Made by a program: the position numbers and the translations under genes
Shown: positions 4,521 to 6,265 of the stretch, one piece after another
Layout: each line of letters begins with the position of its first letter
Position numbering within the stretch: position 1 is the stretch's first letter
Origin: an uncultured Porphyromonadaceae bacterium
GTDB taxonomy: Bacteria; Bacteroidota; Bacteroidia; Bacteroidales; Muribaculaceae
Assembly (NCBI GenBank): GCA_905212215.1
Contig: CAJMDR010000130.1
Location: 1 to 6,265 of the forward strand
Length of the DNA stretch: 6,265 bases
Direction: 5' to 3'
Notes under the pieces: generated by a model
Told to the model about the DNA's origin: nothing
Seen by the model: the letters and a program-made list of their open reading frames with translations, nothing else
Databases searched by the model: none

Positions 4521-6265
4521 TTACTTGACTATCACTTTTATCGTTCCGTTCTCTACGCGGACAATGTAGATTCCGGAAGCGACCTCTATTCTCAGGCTGC
4601 CTTCAGCCATGCCGCTGAAGACCTGAACTCCGTTTATGCCGTCTATCTTCACCAGTCTGCCTTCGGCACCGTCAATGGCAATGAAGCCGTGGCCTGCTGT
4701 CACGCTCACACCATTCTCTAATGCTTCCACCGACTTGTTCACGCTGGCGGAGACGGGAGCGGACTCATCTCCGTCTGAATAGACTGCCGTGACATCGTAG
4801 CGATGGGATCCTTCAAGGGGAGCCTGGTCAATGTAGGTAGTGGAAGTGACAGGCTGAGTGTTCAGCCTGACGCCGTCACGGTATACATTATAACCTACCA
4901 CCTTTTCAGGCGCCACACGGAAGGTGAAGTCATCAAGCATAAGCATGAACTTGTCAATCCCGTTGTTGCGCACAGCGAAATATTTCGCTCCGGCAGGGAC
5001 TTCAAAGGAGTATTCCGTCCAGCTTCCAGGCACTGAAGGCACAGCCTTTACTGACGTGAAGTTAGTGGTGTTCTTATCGGAAGTGGAGTAAAGTATCTCC
5101 ATTGACTCCAGATAAGAAGTGCTGTAGCTCCTTGCCCAGAACCTGACAGTCTGCTTGGTACCGTCGAGCTGAGGAGAAATCAGCCAGTCGTCCACCTGAC
5201 TTGCGTCGTAGTTGAAAAGAGAGGCAAAGAATTTGTTTCCGCTGTGGGCTGCGTAGCTTGTGTTGAAGTCGCCGCCCTGCTGGAAGACGAAGAAAGAGCC
5301 AAGACTCTTGAGGGCGTTGTTGGGTATCTCCAGACCCTGGAAGCCTCCGCGTGGTTTCTTGTCCACATCGACGAACGACCATCCGTCCACATCCTGATTC
5401 TCCCATGCGGGAAGGTCCTCGAGGTCTCGCGTCTCCCCTGTCGAGGCATTTAAGTCGGGAGCTACCCAGTTCAGTTCGATCGCATTGTGGTTAGAGTTGC
5501 TTATAAGACCTGTGGGTGCCGGCTTGCGGGAATACACGCGAGTCACAGTAACAGTCTTAGAAGTATTGTCGGAATTATCCATATCGGCAGAACATTTGAC
5601 TACGGCATGTAAGTTCACGGTAGCGTCAGCGTCCGTGAATCCGAGTGTGACGGGAGCCGAGAAGATTGTCTTGGCTCCGGGTGCCACAGACACACCATTA
5701 ACGGTCTTGAAGGGTTCCGAAGCATCGCCACGGTAGAATTCCACTGTGTAGTCCGACTCCGTGTTCGCTCCACGGTTCTCCACTTCGGTATTTACCATGA
5801 ACTCCACATTGGGCTTGATACTCTGAGGTGCGGTGATTTCTGAAACGCCAAGATTATGAGCCAGATTCTCTCCTACCTGGATCTTGTCTATCATCACATA
5901 GACATAATATTTGCAGGTGCCCTGTATACCTATCTGCACCTTCTTTCCCTTATAGGCGTCAAGACCCACCTTGATCTGCCTCCACACGGAAGTGTCGCCA
6001 TTGCACAGATCGTTTACAGTGCCATGCTTCAGCACTGTCCATGCATCGGTGCCGACCTCGCGTATCTTCACGTCAAGTTCATTGATATCCGGGTTTGTGC
6101 CATTGGTGATGTTATATGTATAGAAAGAGAACGAGGGGTTGTTTGCAGAGGCAAGGTCTATTTTTCCGGTAAAAATCATTCCTGCATCGTTAAGTGCGGT
6201 GAATTTTCCGGAGATGAAGCCGTTGTCACCATCAACGGAATGGATACCGAGGCCTCCGTCTTTCT
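4521..6265 (-). CDS. Secreted adhesin-like protein with T9SS C-terminal sorting domain (N-terminus outside window)
   Basis: The frame is open through the right edge, so 580 C-terminal residues are visible and the true start lies beyond. The first internal Met (at 6179) is mid-domain and is not the start: the 28 residues before it include VDGDNG, matching SDGDNG in the same domain of the left-hand paralogue. Numbering from the first visible residue, domains are a choice-of-anchor J-like jelly roll (about 1-132, with WRQIKVGLDAYKGKKVQI near 94-111), a CARDB-like domain (about 137-241), an FN3 first half (about 246-270, ELNWVAP), a second choice-of-anchor J / cleaved-adhesin domain (about 279-453, DDWLISP at 358-364), resumed FN3 strands (GYNVYRDG from 457), and a T9SS type A tail (about 513-580, ASGIYIVRVENG then a Lys end). 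The protein should be exported by Sec and T9SS to the surface. The ligand is unknown and no enzyme domain is visible. It is followed by its own terminator. Confidence 0.92.
   Translation of the reverse strand, partial: KDGGLGIHSVDGDNGFISGKFTALNDAGMIFTGKIDLASANNPSFSFYTYNITNGTNPDINELDVKIREVGTDAWTVLKHGTVNDLCNGDTSVWRQIKVGLDAYKGKKVQIGIQGTCKYYVYVMIDKIQVGENLAHNLGVSEITAPQSIKPNVEFMVNTEVENRGANTESDYTVEFYRGDASEPFKTVNGVSVAPGAKTIFSAPVTLGFTDADATVNLHAVVKCSADMDNSDNTSKTVTVTRVYSRKPAPTGLISNSNHNAIELNWVAPDLNASTGETRDLEDLPAWENQDVDGWSFVDVDKKPRGGFQGLEIPNNALKSLGSFFVFQQGGDFNTSYAAHSGNKFFASLFNYDASQVDDWLISPQLDGTKQTVRFWARSYSTSYLESMEILYSTSDKNTTNFTSVKAVPSVPGSWTEYSFEVPAGAKYFAVRNNGIDKFMLMLDDFTFRVAPEKVVGYNVYRDGVRLNTQPVTSTTYIDQAPLEGSHRYDVTAVYSDGDESAPVSASVNKSVEALENGVSVTAGHGFIAIDGAEGRLVKIDGINGVQVFSGMAEGSLRIEVASGIYIVRVENGTIKVIVK

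Noticed and set aside
5074..5449. Overlapping minus-strand frames rich in Arg and Ser inside the right-hand cargo gene
   Set aside because: These are out-of-frame shadows of a well-supported coding sequence. The residue composition is typical of reading a gene in the wrong frame.
6177..6179. ATG at 6179 as the start of the right-hand cargo protein
   Set aside because: The frame stays open to the window edge, and the residues before this Met align with the paralogue's jelly-roll domain. There is also no signal peptide after it.

Overview
The window looks like chromosomal DNA from a gut-type Bacteroidales bacterium; Muribaculaceae or a relative is my best guess. Three things point there. Two large secreted proteins end in C-terminal domains of the type IX secretion system (T9SS) kind. 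Starts are AT-rich and lack Shine-Dalgarno sequences. Candidate promoters fit the Bacteroidetes consensus, TTTG about 20 nt upstream of TAnnTTTG. The family assignment below order level is inference, because no marker gene is present.

Layout, left to right. Positions 1-209 hold no convincing gene, only small hairpins and, at 142-192, the terminator of the next gene. Positions 210-2750 (-) encode an 846-residue secreted multidomain adhesin-like protein: signal peptide, two FN3-like domains, two jelly-roll (choice-of-anchor J / cleaved-adhesin-like) domains, a CARDB-like domain and a T9SS sorting tail. Positions 2751-2894 are a divergent intergenic region with a near-consensus promoter for the secreted protein, a perfect 17-bp AT palindrome, and a second -7 box almost touching the start codon of the rightward gene. 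Positions 2895-3536 (+) encode a Crp/Fnr-family regulator. A 13-bp perfect hairpin at 3555-3589 lies between this gene and the convergent gene on its right. Positions 3705-4214 (-) encode a small ECF sigma factor without an adjacent anti-sigma gene. Its upstream region (4215-4440) holds a candidate promoter whose spacer contains a 9-nt homopolymer, a palindrome over the -33 box, and two tandem copies of an 11-bp repeat. After a terminator at 4442-4479, positions 4521-6265 (-) encode a second T9SS-tailed protein that runs off the right edge. It has the same domain order as the C-terminal two thirds of the first.

Taken together, two transcription regulators (one Crp-like, one ECF sigma) are interleaved with two paralogous T9SS cargo genes. 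The cargo proteins are probably exported across the inner membrane by Sec, crossed over the outer membrane by T9SS, and released or anchored at the surface. Control of the cargo by either regulator is inferred from proximity only. I see no transposon, CRISPR, tRNA, rRNA or clear defence system. The most distinctive signals are the paralogous cargo pair, the structured sigma-factor promoter region, the possibly leaderless Crp gene, and three terminator hairpins that share one TGTGCC/GGCACA core.
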